Position numbers and translations under genes: made by a program
The notes under the pieces: model-generated
Database searches by the model: none
What the model was told of the DNA's origin: nothing
What the model saw: the letters and a program-made list of their open reading frames with translations, nothing else
Shown here: positions 1 through 12,915 of the stretch, piece after piece
Position numbering within the stretch: position 1 is the first letter of the stretch
Layout: the number at the start of each line of letters is the position of its first letter
Source of the DNA: Dallia pectoralis
Lineage: Eukaryota > Chordata > Actinopteri > Esociformes > Umbridae
Length of the DNA stretch: 64,000 nt
Reading direction: 5' to 3'
NCBI GenBank assembly: GCA_029465975.1
Contig: CM055754.1
Coordinates: forward strand, 10,797,288-10,861,287

Positions 1-470
1 GACTGGATGGGCATACTCCCAGGCCCCCTCCAGGATCCTTGCGAGAGTAAAGAGCTGGTCCGTGGTTCCCCGGCCAGGACGAAAACCGCATTGTTCCTCT
101 TCAATCTGAGGTTCGACTATTGGCCGAACCCTCCTTTCCAGCACTTTGGAGTACACTTCACCAGGGAGGCTGAGGAGTGTGATACCTCTGTAATTGGCAC
201 ACACTCTCTGGTCCCCCTTTTTGAAGAGGGGAACCACCACCCCGGTCTGCCACTCCTCTGGCACTGTCCCAGACTTCCATGCAATGTTGAAGAGGCGTGT
301 CAACCAAGACAGCCCTTCCCCACCAAAGCTTTTAGCATTTCTGGACGAATCTCATCAGTCCCTGGGGCTTTGCCACTGTGGAGTTGTTTGACTACCTCAG
401 CGACTTCCCCCAGGGAAACTGACGATGACCCTCCATCAGCCTCCAGCTCCGCCTCTATACTAGAGGGCGT
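1..470 (-). pseudogene. Rex3 copy A: N-terminal part of reverse transcriptase (partial)
   Basis: The minus-strand translation reads from a Glu/Asp/Ser-rich linker into the fingers of the reverse transcriptase, parallel to copy B (57180-57650). The segment APGTDEIRPEMLKAL is followed by a frame change near 310-325, after which GTVPEEWQTGVVVPLFKKGD continues in the next frame. Copy B has the same frame change at the same place. The palm motifs (FADD and others) lie beyond the left edge of the window. Confidence 0.75.
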
Positions 471-1559
471 TTAGGTCGGATTCAGGAGCTCCTCAAAATG
501 CTCTTTCCAGCGCCCGATCACATCATCAGTTGAGGTCAACAGTGTCCCATCCTTACTGTACACAGCTTGGATGGTTCCCCGTTTTCCCCTTCTGAGGTGC
601 CGAACGGTTTTCCAGAAGCATTTTGGTGCCGACCGAAAGTCCTTCTCCATAGCTTCTCCAAACTTCTCCCACACCCGCTGCTTTGCCTCTGACACGGCAG
701 CGGCTGCAGCCCTTCGGGCCTGTCGGTACCCTGCAACTGCCTCCGGAGTCCCCAGGGATAGCATATCCCTGAAGGCCTCCTTATTCAGTCGGACAGCTTC
801 CCTGACCACCGTGGTCCACCACGGTGTTCTAGGGTTACCACCCCTTGAGGCACCTAGGACCTTGAGACCACAGCTAACCGCCGCAGCTTCAGCAATAGAA
901 GCTTTGAACATTGCCCACTCAGGTTCAATGCCCCCAACCTCCACAGGGATGCCTGAAAAGCTCCGCCGGAGTTGTGAGTTGAAGATCTTTCGGACAGGGG
1001 CCTCCTCCAGACGTTCCCAGTTCACCCGCACTACCCGTTTGGGCTTACCTGGTCTGTCCAAAGTCTTTCCCCACCCTCTGATCCAACTCACTACCAGATG
1101 GTGATCAGTTGACAGCTCTGCCCCTCTCTTCACCCGAGTGTCCAAAACATGCGGCCTTAGATCAGCCGATACGATCACAAAATCGATCATTGACCTTCGG
1201 CCTAGGGTGCTCTGGTACCATGTACACTTATGCGCCTCCTTATGTTCGAACATGGTGTTTGTTATAAACAATCCATGACTAGCACAGAAGTCCAATAACA
1301 AACGACCGCTCGGGTTTAGATCAGGGAGGCCGTTCCTCCCAATCACGCCTCTCCAGGTGTCTCCATCGATGCCCACATGTGCGTTGAAGTCTCCCAGCAG
1401 AATGATGGAGTCTCCTACTGGAGCCCTATATAGGACTCCCTTCAGGGTCTCCAAGAAGGCTGAATACTCCGAACTGCTGTTTGGTGCATAAGCACAAACA
1501 ACAGTCAGAGTTTCCCCCCCCACCACCCTTAGGCGTAGGGAGGCAAACCTCTCATCCAC
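471..1559 (-). pseudogene. Rex3 copy A: endonuclease core and linker to reverse transcriptase
   Basis: The 362-residue segment carries the APE endonuclease core: VVCAYAPNSSSEYSAF near residue 20, the catalytic LLGDFNAHVG near 54-63, RRSMIDFVIV near 120, and the terminal TDHHLVVSW near 151-159. The rest is the basic Ala/Arg-rich linker that precedes the reverse transcriptase in RTE-clade LINEs, including WWTTVVREAVRLNKEAF and RVWEKFGEAMEKDFRSAPK. It ends at a TAA at 471-473. Copy B reads TAC Tyr there and continues, so the stop is another copy-specific lesion. It is not expected to make a functional protein. Confidence 0.85.
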
Positions 1560-1571
1560 CGGGGTAAACTC

Positions 1572-2105
1572 CTACACCGCCGTGCTCAGACGTGGGCTCG
1601 TGAGTATCCCCACACCAGCCCGCCGCCTCTCACCCTGGGCAACTCCAGAGAAGAACAGAGTCCAACCCCTATCCAGGAGTAAGGTTCCAGAGCCATGGTT
1701 CTGCGTAGAGGTAAGTCCCACCAGATCCAACTGGTATCGCTCCACCTCACACACAAGTTCTGGCTCCTTCCCCCCCAGCGAGGTGACGTTCCACGTCCCC
1801 AAAGCAAGCTTCTGCCGCCCGGGTCTGATCGGTCGAGACCCCCCACCTTCACTGCCACCCATATGACAGCGCACCCGACCCCTGCGGTTGTTCCTGTGAG
1901 TGGTGGGCCCACAGGATGGAGAGGAGAGAGATGCCACGTATCTCGTTCGAGCTGTGCCCGGCCGGGCTCCGTGGCAAACCCGGCCACCAAACGCTCGCTT
2001 TCGAGCCCGCCGTCTGGGCCTGCCTCCAGACGAGGGCCCTGGGCTTCCTCCAGGCAGGGTCTCGCTCCTTTTCCCTCTATCTTTCATGGGGTCTTGGTGA
2101 ACCAT
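1572..2105 (-). pseudogene. Rex3 copy A: N-terminal segment and start of APE-type endonuclease
   Basis: The 177-residue reading frame starts with about 95 basic, Gly/Arg/Pro-rich residues. Then comes LALGTWNVTSLGGKE (about residues 99-113), which is the opening strand of an apurinic-type (exonuclease-endonuclease-phosphatase) domain, followed by QLDLVGLTSTQ. In a live element this nuclease nicks target DNA to prime reverse transcription. The frame is the same as the next segment (471-1559) and is separated from it only by the TAG at 1572-1574. Copy B has TTG (Leu) at the matching codon, so the stop is a private nonsense mutation of this copy. The true start codon is uncertain. Confidence 0.75.
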
Positions 2106-2240
2106 TCTTAGTCTGGCCCCTCGCCTGAGACCACTTTGCCTTGGGAAACCCTACCAGGAGCAAGAAGCTCCAGACAACCCAGCCCTCAGGTTCATAGGGG
2201 CACACAAACCTCTCCACCACGTTAAGGTGATGATTCCCGG

Positions 2241-3160
2241 GGACAGAAACATCAGTACTGCCCATATAAAAACAAAACAACCTAGAACAGAACAGCCTAG
2301 CCAGGAACCAAATCTGGTCAGATATAAGATTGCTTCAGTTCATACCTGTTCCCTTAAACCCAAAAATGTGGGTTTTAAATCTATCTATAGGTTTCCGAAA
2401 AGCAAGATTTTCATTTTTCTAAAGACATATATTGAAGGGCAAACAGGGTTTCAAAGCACTTCAAATTGATTACATTTACCTTTTAATCAGTCTAAAACTG
2501 TACCTTCTATTTACAATATACAAACTAGATATGCATATTGAATATAAAGGGTTTACATCTATATACATTATTTATAAAAGCTGGCTTAAGTCGATAGTTC
2601 ATTTTGAACTAGTCACTCTTTTTAAGTTCAGTGGCTGATCCTGTCTGATCCTGTCTGAACATAATCACAAGACTCGAACGTCATGAAAGTTCATTCAATG
2701 AAATAACATAACTGTATTACATAATGACTGCCATCTATGTTGCCAGGTAACAGACAAAGTTACCACTAGTTGGGATATTAAAAGTTATATAACAGTTTTA
2801 ATATAATATAGCCTAGTAACATTATCTGTTTCCAGAGATCACACACTGGGGATTAGGTGGGATATTTTAAAGGGATGTAATAGTATTTAAGTAAATAATA
2901 ACACAAATATGTCACTTCCTTGTACTGACACCGTCCGATTATCAAATAACAGTCATATCTGTTTCCAGGTAACACACAATAGACTGACTAAGTTTTCAAA
3001 AAGATTAAAAACATACGTATTACTAGGCTATGCCACCAAGCTAAGAAATAAAACATAATCACCCTCACTTTCTAGGCACTAGATATTCTGCAGCAGCCTT
3101 TCAGTGGATAACTCTGGCATTTAACATAGACATTAATAACCTGGCAATTGCATTAAAAGG
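2241..3160. other. AT-rich non-coding stretch, nothing recognised
   Basis: I see no coding potential beyond short chance frames, no RNA gene and no terminal repeats. It is plain AT-rich spacer between Rex3 copy A and the 40-bp array. Confidence 0.5.
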
Positions 3161-3440
3161 GTCATGGGTCATCAGAGATGTTAGTCAAAACCAAAACAGG
3201 GTCCTGGGTCATCAGAGATGTTAGACAAAACCAAAACAGGGTCCTGGGTCATCAGAGATGTTAGACAAAACCAAAACAGGGTCCTGGGTCATCAGAGATG
3301 TTAGTCAAAACCAAAACAGGGTCCTGGGTCATCAGAGATGTTAGTCAAAACCAAAACAGGGTCCTGGGTCATCAGAGATGTTAGACAAAACCAAAACAGG
3401 GTCCTGGGTCATCAGAGATGTTAGACAAAACCAAAACAGG
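3161..3440. repeat. Tandem array, 40-bp unit, 7 copies
   Basis: Seven direct copies of a unit beginning GTCCTGGGTCATCAGAGATG. They differ mainly at one position (TTAGTC versus TTAGAC). There are no spacers, so it is a minisatellite and not a CRISPR array. Confidence 0.95.
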
Positions 3441-4345
3441 GGTGTCTAAATGCTTGACTTTTTAAGGCTAAACATTTCCCGTTAGATATGATACATCATA
3501 TCAGTTTCTATGAATGAATGACAGTAACAATGTGCTTTAAAGGTTGAGATAATGTACCTGGCAAACCTTTTTCATGGTAAATGTTCCATCACAGTGGCCT
3601 TTCTATTTATGGTAGGCCAGTTTTGATACTGAGCTCAAACATATTACGTTTGTTGAAAAGACTTCTTTCAGGCTACTTTCTGTCAGACCAAACCTTTTCA
3701 CTTGTGCTAAAGGCGAAGACTTGCTTGGCAGGTGCCTGCATATCCACAGATCAAACACATGGACATGGAACATGTCATATTAAGTTATGTCACAATAAGT
3801 TAAGACAGAGGGGTATTGAGATTGAGTAGTTAGAGATCAACCTAGCCAGCCACCTTCCTGCAATGTAATCTTTACAACTACACATATTCATTTTGAAATA
3901 CCAACCAGGTTAAACATAAAAAAAACAAGATGCATTTGAAAACAAATATCATATCAATAGGATGAAATTGACTCTTACCATTGATAATAAAAATGTTCTA
4001 GTACCTACGCACATCAAAGAGGACATTAATGCTATGTAATAAAATATACAAAGTCCTGCCTATTTCACACAATGCTCTGATGAATCTGAAAGATGCATTT
4101 GTTTTCCGTCTGGAATTTTGCACAAACACGTGGCACTGATTCAGACATGAATAAACGGTTCATTATTGTGTCAACAAAGTCAAGTTCAGATTCACATTAT
4201 TTATTTCTTCAAAGCATCTTGATACTTTACTTCAGTTGTAAAGTATGTGACAGGTTGCGAAGATCTTATGAATGATCTAGCAGAGAGATGTGGATGATAC
4301 CTGTTTAATGTACAATAAAAAATGTAGCTTGATCACAGCTAATGA
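3441..4345. other. Non-coding stretch, nothing recognised
   Basis: Only short chance reading frames (the longest about 80 codons, low complexity). No transposon ends or RNA genes were seen. Confidence 0.5.
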
Positions 4346-4810
4346 AAAGCTTCGGTACATTTAGCTCAGTGCATACTATATCCCTCTGGCTTTAATAGCG
4401 TATGCTTACACAACATCTATTAAAAGCTTTGGTACATTTAGCTCAGTGCATACTATATCCCTCTGGCTTTTATAGCGTACGCTTACACAGCATCTATTAA
4501 ATGCTTGGGTACATTTAGCTCAGTGCATACTATATCCCTCTGGCTTTAATAGCGTACGCTTACACAACATCTATTAAAAGCTTTGGTACATTTAGCTCAG
4601 TGCATACTATATTCCTCTGGCTTTAATAGCGTATGCTTACACAGCATCTATTAAAAGCTTGGGTACATTTAGCTCAGTGCATACTATATCCCTCTGGCTT
4701 TAATAGCGTATGCTTACACAACATCTATTAAAAGCTTTGGTACATTTAGCACAGTGCATACTACATCCCTCTGGCTTTAATATTGTATGCTTACAGAACA
4801 TCTATTAAAA
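4346..4810. repeat. Tandem array, 77-bp unit, 6 copies
   Basis: The core GGTACATTTAGCTCAGTGCA recurs at exact 77-bp spacing from 4354 to 4739. Copies differ by scattered substitutions, for example at the AGCTTTGG/AGCTTGGG site. The last copy is the most diverged. Confidence 0.95.
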
Positions 4811-6008
4811 TATGGAGGGTAACGTAACTATGACATTATGTCTGTTGAAATATGTGAAAGCATTTCTTTTTTAGCAAAGATTTTATCTCAAGTACGTAAT
4901 GTGTTTGAGGTTATCCACCAGATGATTATTTTCTCACAACCACAACTGCACACTGGCAATCCACCTCGTATGCTTTTCCATTTATCTGTTTTCAAGCCTC
5001 AGATTATCTCTGTATTATCTTGTTTCTCATTCTCACAAGTCATGCTGAACCCCAGGCTCCATCTATCAACCATCCAATGGTAATTATCTCCTCGTTATTC
5101 TCTGCCTTATTCTCTTCTAATTGTCAGATTCATTACAGTTTTTACAACATATTACAAAAACAAATGACAATGTTATTATAGAACAATACTTAATGAATAA
5201 TTAATAACACTATCTTGTGGTCTCTCTCACCCAAATCTCCCTTATTTCCCCTCTACTAACTCTCAGGTCATTGCTATCCTCTCATTCGCTGTCTCTTCCC
5301 CATGACTCCCTTAATTTGCTCTTCCTCCCTCGTTCTTTCCCGTTACCAACTGAGCTATCCAAAGGCCCTGGCTGTGCCTCTCGTCTTTGAAGGGTGTTAA
5401 AAAAAGCAGCCTTCACTTCTATCTTTCAGATTTCTTTCTTCTCTTGTCAAGAGCGGCCCTCTGCGCTGGAGGCACTTCACATATTATTTCAAACACTAAA
5501 GAAACATAATCATAAGCAAGACAAGAAAGAAGCACAGTATGACACGCGCACGTAATCTCAGAGAGTATAGCAGAAAAATATACTCAAATGAATAGAGGAG
5601 GTGCTAGTGTAGGTCTGGTGTTTCAATGCTGTACCCTTTAAATCATTTTAATATGTTATTTTACACCAATAGTTTAGATTTGGACTGGTCCCGGTTTAGG
5701 CTGTCTTTGGTGTGTGCCATTGTTTTGTTTTGTTTGCTCACCGGACTCAAACACAAAAATCAAAGACAATGTTTCTCAAAATGTGAGAATTGTTTTATAC
5801 TTTTTTAGAAGATCATTTCTCTAGGAACATATTCAATTTGACGTCATATTCTACAAATGTTGGCTATATTCGCAGACAGCAAACCAATACCAATGTATTT
5901 ATTTTACATACACGCCTGTTTACAGGATACACACAAAAATACCATAAAGGAATAAACATGACAGACACAGTGATGAAAACACACTCTGGTGTCTACCATT
6001 GCTTACAC
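4811..6008. other. Non-coding stretch with a C/T-rich segment
   Basis: 5220-5400 is pyrimidine-rich. A short tRNA A-box-like match on the minus strand near 5342-5360 has no partner B box, so I do not call a SINE. No gene is supported. Confidence 0.45.
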
Positions 6009-6188
6009 CAGGTGTCTCCAAACAGCTCCAGGAGGGCTACTGTTCTGATAGTTTTCACTCCAACCCAAATATAGCCCAGCTGACTCAAATAATTCTGTTT
6101 AAATTCATTACTGAATGAGGCTCCATAGTCATGTGGTTTAAGTGAAAGCAACCAGTACACTAACTCTCTCGAGGGTTGGAGGCCCCTG
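6009..6188. mobile_element. Short hAT-like MITE relic
   Basis: A 180-bp segment has imperfect inverted ends: CAGGTGTCTCCAAAC on the left and GGTTGGAGGCCCCTG on the right (12 of 15 match when inverted). The inner sequence, with CTCCAGGAGGGCTACTG and CACTCCAACCCAAATA, resembles the abundant short hAT-derived elements of fish. No 8-bp target duplication is visible, so the boundaries are provisional. Confidence 0.6.
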
Positions 6189-8750
6189 TGACCAATTACA
6201 GTAACATGTATGTATAATGCTGCATACTGATGTAAATAAGCAAAAACAGCATGTTGCTATATCTTTACCTAGAGAGGCACGTAGCACAATTTGATGTTAC
6301 AAAGGTCCTAAAAATGTAACCAAAAGTGCACAGTAGTGGACATCAGTATGGAGGATGCTGTGTCAACTTGAATTATTGTACAGTGTATCCCCATAATGTA
6401 AAACAGATACACTGTAAATACAGCCTGGACACTTACGTTTCTACTATCAAAAGACAGATGGGCTTTATTTGTGAAAATAATGAAATCCTGACCGTCAACA
6501 GCAATTATCTTGCCACATACCAAGATGCTGAGAACTTGTTCAATATGTGTTCCGTTCAAGGTAATAATATAAAGGTCAATGAAGTCTCAGTAAGGACCAC
6601 GAAAAACTGTCCATTATTACGTACTATATCATCTCACCACAAACCAATATATTGATAACTTGTTCATTATGTGCTGTGTTTAAGGTAATCCTTTCAACGT
6701 GATTGAAGTAAGATGTTTTGCATACACCAAAACCAAATGCATTTTAACTTTTTTAACTTTTTTACATTTTCTAGAGATTTCCAAATACACATTTCCTGTT
6801 TTAGGTCATTTAGGATTACAACTTAAATGTAAGAATGTTAAAGGTCTGAATTACAGTTGTGTCACAATTCCTAGTCCACCAGTGATATCCAGCGGGCTAG
6901 GGGGGTGTTGGAGCACGATCAAAGCTATTTAGTATTTTGTCTATTAAAGTATCACGGCTGTAGAGGATTTGGTGATTATGTCTGTATAAAAGTCACTAGA
7001 TCTGTGTGCACATTTGTTGGTTATTATTTCCAGCTCACAACATTAGATATAGGTGAGTGTTGTTTGAATACGTATTGCTGTAGTTATTTTTTTCATCACA
7101 ATTCCAGCGCATCAAAAGTGTACATACACTTAATTAGTATATGGTAGCATTACCTTAAAATTGTAGTCGTGGGTTTAGGCCTAGCAAATAAGGAATGAAT
7201 GATAGGTCTACATATGTATCACTGCTTCAGTTAACAATCACTTAGTTTTTATTTTATGAACTGTTTAACTAAGTTTTGCAGCCTGGAGGGAGAGTCTCCT
7301 GTGCTATAAATGGATGGACCGAGTAACAGAAAGGCACAACTGTTACACAATGTCCAACTGCTTGCAGGTCTCGACTTCTGAAAAGCCGGTCTCAGCTTCA
7401 GAAGCTTATCATAACAGTATCCAGGACTAAAATCATGTTTTACCCTGGGGTTTATACAAAGGACATCACTTCCAAACCCCCTACAAAAACACATGGAAAT
7501 TGATTCTATTGTGGTCCATGCAGGATGAAATTGCATTATGAATGTCAGCTTCAAACAGTTGAAACTGGATTTTGGTCACAGATTGATTCACTGCTAGACA
7601 TAAAGAAACAACCCATAACCTCTAGTCCTCTTCCTTCCTTGGATTGAGGCATTGAATGCTTCTGCGGGCTTCAGTGTTTTTGGGTATATACAGCACCGGT
7701 CAATCCAACCATTCACTTTAAAGGGTAGGTGGGTCCAGACTTTTGACTTGAATTAAACAAATTTAAACAAATTGTGGTTTTGTAATGTAAAACAAGTTGT
7801 TTCTCTAAAATCAGAATTCCATTTCTCATGCAAACTGACATATACAACATTCTGCAATATGTTCCAATCCAAAAAACAGACGTGCAAAACAAGCACTACT
7901 TAATGACTTAACTCATACAGTGGGTGGGGTTTATTGTTACTGAACATCCAATAGAAACAGGGGTTCATTTAAAAAAATACAAAGGTAAAAGCTCATTTAG
8001 CACAAACTATTTTATGGTTTAAAACAATCAGTTGTAAACGTTTCCCTTTAAACCACACGTATAACCATTCATCATTGTCATTAACCAGTCCAGCATATAG
8101 ATATAATAATAAAACCTACAGCCACCAGGTTCAAGTTCAGTCATGTCTGCATTCATTCACCATAATCATCATAATCCCCCACTTCCCATAATCCACCACC
8201 TGTTTACCACCTGTGGTGACAAACTCATCTCGCCATGAAGCAGACTTCCACATTCACTCAATATAATAAGTGTCACTTCTGCTTCTGCTCAATCTTCCAC
8301 CCCCACAATCAAAGCACTTCAGTCCATTAAGTGTGTAGGTGAAGTTCTGACGAGGGGGTGGTGGCCATCTTTGACTGCCATCTTTGAAGTGCAAAGTAAT
8401 GCAGGACAGGTAATTATGTGGTGTGAGAGATGTGTTATGCAGCTTGATGCTGTTGCTACTACTGAAGAGAATTTACAGCACCTCCAACCTGCATGCTGAG
8501 TTTACCACTGTGTTGTGTGACATGTGTTTCCACTAGGCTTGGATTGGAACAGAAATGCTACATGTAAATGTGTGCAGACAGTTGATAGGCTAACGCTTGT
8601 TACAGTACATACTGGTAATACAGAACCCTTTCACTTATAATACATCATGTTATAGACTGAACTCATAATAAATCAATCTTAACACACTTGGTTTCTTATG
8701 AATTACAATGGGAGAGCTGTAAACGTAGATGTAGACGTGGCAACAGGAAT
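6189..8750. other. 2.5-kb stretch without recognisable genes or repeats
   Basis: Reading frames of up to about 110 codons occur on both strands, but none shows a domain, signal peptide or convincing splice context. No terminal repeats or arrays are visible. It may be single-copy intron or intergenic DNA. Confidence 0.45.
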
Positions 8751-10565
8751 CTGGGTTTATTATATGAAGGTGAGTGCTGTTTATATATCTAGATATATGG
8801 GTTTATTATATGAAGGTGAGTGCTGTTTATATATCTAGATATCTGGGTTTATTATATATAGGTGAGTGCTGTTTATATATCTAGGTATCTGGGTTTATTA
8901 TATGTAGGTGAGTGCTGTTTATATATCTGGGTTTATTATATATAGGTGAGTGCTGTTTATATATCTAGATATATGGGTTTATTATATGTAGGTGAGTGCT
9001 GTTTATATATCTGGGTTTATTATATATAGGTGAGTGCTGTTTATATATCTAGATATATGGGTTTATTATATGTAGGTGAGTGCTGTTTATATATCTGGGT
9101 TTATTATATGTAGGTGAGTGCTGTTTATATATCTAGATATATGGGTTTATTATATGTAGGTGAGTGCTGTTTATATATCTAGATATATGGGTTTATTATA
9201 TGTAGGTGAGTGCTGTTTATATATCTGGGTTTATTATATATAGGTGAGTGCTGTTTATATATCTAGGTATCTGAGTTTATTATATATAGGTTAGTGCTGT
9301 TTATATATCTAGATATATGGGTTTATTATATGTAGGTGAGTGCTGTTTATATATCTGGGTTTATTATATATAGGTGAGTGCTGTTTATATATCTAGGTAT
9401 CTGGGTTTATTATATGTAGGTGAGTGCTGTTTATATATCTGGGTTTATTATATATAGGTGAGTGCTGTTTATATATCTAGATATATGGGTTTATTATATG
9501 TAGGTGAGTGCTGTTTATATATCTGGGTTTATTATATATAGGTGAGTGCTGTTTATATATCTGGGTTTATTATATATAGGTGAGTGCTGTTTATATATCT
9601 AGATATCTGGGTTTATTATATGTAGGTGAGTGCTGTTTATATATCTAGATATCTGGGTTTATTATATGTAGGTGAGTGCTGTTTATATATCTAGGTATCT
9701 GGGTTTATTATATGTAGGTGAGTGCTGTTTATATATCTAGGTATCTTGGTTTATTATATGTAGGTGAGTGCTGTTTATATATCTAGGTATCTGGGTTTAT
9801 AATATGTAGGTGAGTGCTGTTTATATATCTAGGTATCTGGGTTTATTATATGTAGGTGAGTGCTGTTTATATATCTAGGTATCTTGGTTTTTACTATATG
9901 TAGGTGAGTGCTGTTTATATATCTAGGTATCTGGGTTTATTATATGTAGGTGAGTGCTGTTTATATATCTAGATATATGGGTTTATTATATGTAGGTGAG
10001 TGCTGTTTATATATCTAGGTATCTGGGTTTATTATATGTAGGTGAGTGCTGTTTATATATCTAGGTATCTTGGTTTATTATATGTAGGTGAGTGCTGTTT
10101 ATATATCTAGGTATCTGGGTTTATAATATGTAGGTGAGTGCTGTTTATATATCTAGGTATCTGGGTTTATTATATGTAGGTGAGTGCTGTTTATATATCT
10201 AGGTATCTTGGTTTATTATATGTAGGTGAGTGCTGTTTATATATCTAGGTATCTGGGTTTATTATATGTAGGTGAGTGCTGTTTATATATCTAGGTATCT
10301 GGGTTTATTATATGTAGGTGAGTGCTGTTTATATATCTAGGTATCTGGGTTTATTATATATAGGTGAGTGCTGTTTATATATCTAGATGTATGGGTTTAT
10401 TATATATAGGTGAGTGCTGTTTATATATCTAGATATATGGGTTTATTATATGTAGGTGAGTGCTGTTTATATATCTGGGTTTATTATATGTAGGTGAGTG
10501 CTGTTTATATATCTATGTATCTGGGTTTATTATATGTAGGTGAGTGCTGTTTATATATCTAGGTA
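8751..10565. repeat. 1.8-kb array with two unit lengths (38 and 46 bp)
   Basis: The common 38-bp block runs from GGGTTTATTATATGTAGGTG through AGTGCTGTTTATATATCT. Many copies add an 8-bp tail (AGATATAT, AGATATCT or AGGTATCT), giving 46 bp. Both lengths are intermixed. The left half is richer in AGATAT tails and the right half in AGGTATCT tails, which suggests local homogenisation. It holds no coding frame. Confidence 0.95.
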
Positions 10566-10930
10566 CCTTCTTTCTTATCTCTCCTTTTGTCTGATTTGTC
10601 ATCACTTTCTTTCTCACCTATCGCTTTATGCCTCTCTCTCAATCCTACGCTCCAGCAGCCAACTTTATTTATGTGTGCGCCATTTGGAAAAGGGCAGCAG
10701 GGAGAGAAGAGTGACGCTGAAGGCAGACAGGATGTGACACTTGATCAATGAGGAGGAGTTGAGTCTGACTCAGCGCACTGTACGAGAGCTGTCTGTGAGC
10801 TGTCTACGAGAGCTGTGTGAAAGAGCTGTCTAGTCTACTAATCTGACGTAGTGCAAATATTGTAAATATTGTAAATTGTGTGGTGCAAAATCAGGCAATG
10901 TGCAAATGGAATGGGTAAGAGTTTAGGTTC
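10566..10930. other. Spacer, C/T-rich then mixed sequence
   Basis: Pyrimidine-rich at 10566-10650. The short duplicated phrase GAGCTGTCT...GAGAGCTGT occurs near 10785-10830. No gene was recognised. Confidence 0.4.
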
Positions 10931-11107
10931 AAGGCTTGTGTGCACCCCTGGCCTTGTTGAGGAGGCCAGTCGCACAGGGGAAGAAACTGTTCTTATGGCG
11001 TGAGGTTTTGGTACTTAACTCTGGTAAAACTAAGTGCATGCTTTTCAACCGATCTCTGCCCACACCTGTCCGTCTAACTAGCAGCGCCACGCTAGATGGG
11101 TCTGAAC

Positions 11108-11516
11108 TAGGGGTCGACCGATTGATCAATCGGATGATTTTTTGTGTTTTTTACATAATCAAGTATATAAAGCCGATTAATAGGCAGGCACGTGCGCGGG
11201 CAGCATATTGTTGTTGTTGTGGAACCGCGGTAAAGATAGTTTTATATTCGCACATTCGCCAGCTCCGGGATACGGCACAGCGGTTCTCTTAATACATCCA
11301 TGGGCTGACTGCCGAGTCGGAAAAACGGATAGAAAATACTGTAGCGCTCGGTAAACAGAGTAGTTATGGACCAACGTAAAAGTGCAACACCCAGAGCTGC
11401 ACTATCCATATAACATAGATAGAGAATACTGTAGCGCTCGGTAAATAGAGTAGTTAGGGACCTGGATTTCAAAAAATCGGCATCGGCCTGAGAAAACCAT
11501 AATCGGTCGACCTCTA
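11108..11516. mobile_element. hAT-like MITE with 8-bp target duplication
   Basis: This 409-bp element has 16-bp terminal inverted repeats, TAGGGGTCGACCGATT and the inverse of TAGAGGTCGACCGATT. It is flanked by GTCTGAAC (11100-11107) and GTCTGAAG (11517-11524), an 8-bp target duplication with one change, as expected for hAT elements. It inserted into the LINE reverse transcriptase region. Inside, a block around TACTGTAGCGCTCGGTAAA is duplicated (11337 and 11430 regions). No transposase is encoded. Confidence 0.85.
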
Positions 11517-12021
11517 GTCTGAAGTGAACTAGAATATGTTGATGCTTACAAATATCTAGGTGTCTTGTTAGACAGCTCTCTCTCCTTCCAGCCGCACATA
11601 AACAAACTAAATTCTGAAAATAAGTCCAGAATCAGTTTCCTATTCTGCAACAGAGCCTCTTTCACTCATGCTGACAAACTTGACTATTATACCAATGTTT
11701 GTCTTTGGCGATGTCATTTATAGAACAGCATCAAACAATCTCTTGAAATTATTGAATGTGGTACGTTTTGTTACCAATGCTCCATACAACAACCTGGACC
11801 TCTCTCACCTGCACTGCTGTCATACCTGTTTACATTTTTGAATCACTTTATTTGCTCAGGGAGCTCAAAAGCTGTCTCTCCCAACCCACGGTCTTATAAT
11901 CTGTGCAAACAAATGACCTACCTCCTTCACACACTTTTTATCTTCGTACATCCTATATATAGATACTCCTTGTATTTTTTATATAGTTGTTATTGCCTAA
12001 TCAATACTGACCAACATATAC

Positions 12022-12915
12022 CTCATCCTGTATTATCTGTATAATGACTCTCCACTTGATCCTGTATTATCTGTATATTGACTCTCCACTTGATCCTGTA
12101 TTATTTGTATATTGACTCTCCACTTGATCCTGTATTATCTGTATATTAACTCTCCACTTGATCCTGTATTATCTGTATATTGACTCTCCACCTGATCCTG
12201 TATTATTTGTATATTGACTCTCCACTTGATCCTGTATTATCTGTATATTGACTCTCCACTTGATCCTGTATTATCTGTATATTGACTCTCCACTTGATCC
12301 TGTATTATCTGTATATTGACTCTCCACTTGATCCTGTATTATCTGTATATTGACTCTCCACTTGATCCTGTATTATCTGTATATTAACTCTCCACTTGAT
12401 CCTGTATTATCTGTATATTAACTCTCCACTTGATCCTGTATTATCTGTATATTGACTCTCCACCTGATCCTGTATTATCTGTATATTGACTCTCCACTTG
12501 ATCCTGTATTATCTGTATATTGACTCTCCACTTGATCCTGTATTATCTGTATATTGACTCTCCACTTGATCCTGTATTATCTGTATATTGACTCTCCACT
12601 TGATCCTGTATTATTTGTATATTGACTCTCCACTTGATCCTGTATTATCTGTATATTGACTCTCCACTTGATCCTGTATTATCTGTATATTAACTCTCCA
12701 CTTGATCCTGTATTATCTGTATATTAACTCTCCACTTGATCCTGTATTATCTGTATATTGACTCTCCACTTGATCCTGTATTATCTGTATATTGACTCTC
12801 CACTTGATCCTGTATTATCTGCATATTGACTCTTCACTTGATCCTGTATTATCTGTATATTGACCCTCCACTTGATCCTGTATTATCTGTATAATGACTC
12901 TCCACTTGATCCTAT
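12022..12915. repeat. Tandem array, 34-bp unit, about 26 copies, inside LINE 3' region
   Basis: The unit contains TGATCCTGTATTATCTGTAT followed by ATTGACTCTCCACT. Spacing is a constant 34 bp. The array lies between the LINE coding relic and its 3' tail, so it looks like an expansion of 3' untranslated sequence. Confidence 0.95.

Larger units (their letters stand above)
1..2240 (-). mobile_element. Rex3-type (RTE clade) LINE, copy A, 5' part, truncated by window edge
   Basis: A non-LTR retrotransposon lies on the minus strand. Its 5' end is near 2240 and its reverse transcriptase runs off the window at base 1. It is nearly collinear with copy B at 56065-58954. The interval corresponding to 230-252, and the matching part of copy B, agrees with the Rex3 PCR primer sites as I remember them, which supports the family assignment. 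The coding region is broken by an in-frame TAG at 1572-1574 and a TAA at 471-473, so this copy is dead. Compared with copy B it keeps about 475 extra bases (roughly 1652-2126) encoding the start of the endonuclease. Confidence 0.85.

Noticed and set aside
3161..3440. Regular direct repeats that could be mistaken for a CRISPR array
   Set aside because: No unique spacers between repeats, eukaryotic transposon context, no cas genes. The same reasoning applies to every other array here.
5342..5360. A minus-strand TAGCTCAGTTGGTAAC, a good match to a tRNA A box, as a SINE or tRNA gene
   Set aside because: No B box (GGTTCGAATCC type) or cloverleaf was found downstream, so a chance match or a decayed fragment is more likely.
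10931..11010. GGCCTTGTTGAGGAGGCCAG and following text as a protein-coding exon
   Set aside because: It resembles dispersed fish repeat sequence and has no continuing reading frame. I treated it as the uncertain left part of the LINE relic.
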